Shown piece after piece: positions 4,988-5,386 of a stretch of 5,386 nt of DNA. The translations under genes and the position numbers were made by a program. Within the stretch, counting starts at the first letter, position 1. The number at the start of each line of letters is the position of its first letter. Location of the stretch: assembly GCA_035995285.1 (NCBI GenBank), contig DASYKO010000062.1:1-5386 (forward strand). The letters run 5' to 3'. The DNA is from UBA7672 sp035995285 (GTDB taxonomy: Bacteria > Pseudomonadota > Alphaproteobacteria > Caulobacterales > Hyphomonadaceae). The notes beneath the pieces were generated by a model. That model saw only the letters and a program-made list of their open reading frames with translations. It was not told the DNA's origin and did not search any database.

Positions 4988-5386
4988 TCACCCCTCCGGC
5001 CGCACAAACGGCGCCGGCACGGGCGCGTCCGCATGCCTGCCCTGGGCTGCGCGGCCTTCCGCCACCAGCCGAGTTGTCGCCGGATCGAGCGCCTCCTTCA
5101 GCCGAATGGTGAAGGCCTCCTTGTCGAGGCCCGGCTCGATCGGCTTCAGCACTTCGAAGATAACGTGCCCCGGCTTGCGCCAGAAGCTCTTCCAGACGAG
5201 CCCGGTGTTGACCGCAATAGGCACGCACTTCACCTCGAGGTCGCGATACATCGCAAACGCGCCCGGCTTGATGACCGCATCTGCATCCGGCAGCTGACGC
5301 GTGCCTTCCGGAAAAATCACGACCTGCCTGTCCTTGGCCGCCACTTCCTTGGCGGCCGCCATCATCGCCTTCAGCGCGCGCGCACG
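4988..5386 (-). CDS. plsC: 1-acyl-sn-glycerol-3-phosphate acyltransferase (PlsC-like), C-terminal part, cut by the window edge
   Basis: The frame is open from the window edge to a TGA at 4990-4988, giving 132 visible residues. The visible part starts in RARALKAMMAAAKEVAAKDR and reaches VVIFPEGTR, the block III motif of glycerolipid acyltransferases that helps bind the glycerol phosphate. GAFAMY and VPIAVNTGLVW follow at the usual place of block IV. The catalytic HxxxxD block and the N-terminal membrane helix lie outside the window. The enzyme acylates lysophosphatidic acid to phosphatidic acid at the inner membrane. An internal ATG at 5365 is not the start, since the conserved sequence continues upstream of it. 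The gene converges on the TIR gene with four bases between the stop codons, leaving no room for a separate terminator between them. Confidence 0.9.
   Translation of the reverse strand, partial: RARALKAMMAAAKEVAAKDRQVVIFPEGTRQLPDADAVIKPGAFAMYRDLEVKCVPIAVNTGLVWKSFWRKPGHVIFEVLKPIEPGLDKEAFTIRLKEALDPATTRLVAEGRAAQGRHADAPVPAPFVRPEG

Overview
This window looks like a piece of an alphaproteobacterial chromosome, high in G+C. The best guess is the Caulobacterales/Hyphomonadaceae side of the class, judged from protein similarity remembered by eye and from the neighbourhood metX / chorismate mutase / hisC / tyrC / plsC. No rRNA, tRNA, CRISPR array, transposase or integrase is visible.

Layout. The left edge (1-119, minus strand) holds the first 39 codons of a probable metX (homoserine O-acetyltransferase). 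A divergent intergenic region (120-278) follows, with two good inverted repeats and a weak promoter candidate. To its right, on the plus strand, is a compact aromatic amino acid cluster: a divergent chorismate mutase-like protein (279-1055), hisC (1075-2169) and tyrC (2166-3092). hisC and tyrC overlap by ATGA. Together they would convert chorismate to prephenate, provide the aminotransferase step, and make tyrosine through prephenate or arogenate. HisC also serves histidine synthesis.

After tyrC comes a nested palindromic repeat (3111-3253) ending in TGTCATTCCGG / CCGGAATGACA. Then comes a small conserved-looking protein of unknown function with a Lys/Pro/Ala-rich N-terminal tail (3307-3819). 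A weak promoter candidate precedes the most interesting gene of the window, a TIR-domain protein with a helical middle segment and four predicted C-terminal membrane spans (3886-4983). Its stop codon lies only four bases from that of a convergent, partial plsC-like acyltransferase (4988-5386, minus strand).

The housekeeping genes at both ends (methionine, aromatic amino acids, phospholipid) appear to flank a short accessory patch of repeat, unknown gene and TIR-membrane gene. The TIR-membrane protein is the best candidate for an undescribed system: it keeps the glutamate at the expected NADase position and has a membrane module instead of a recognisable sensor. A defence or cell-death role is inference only.
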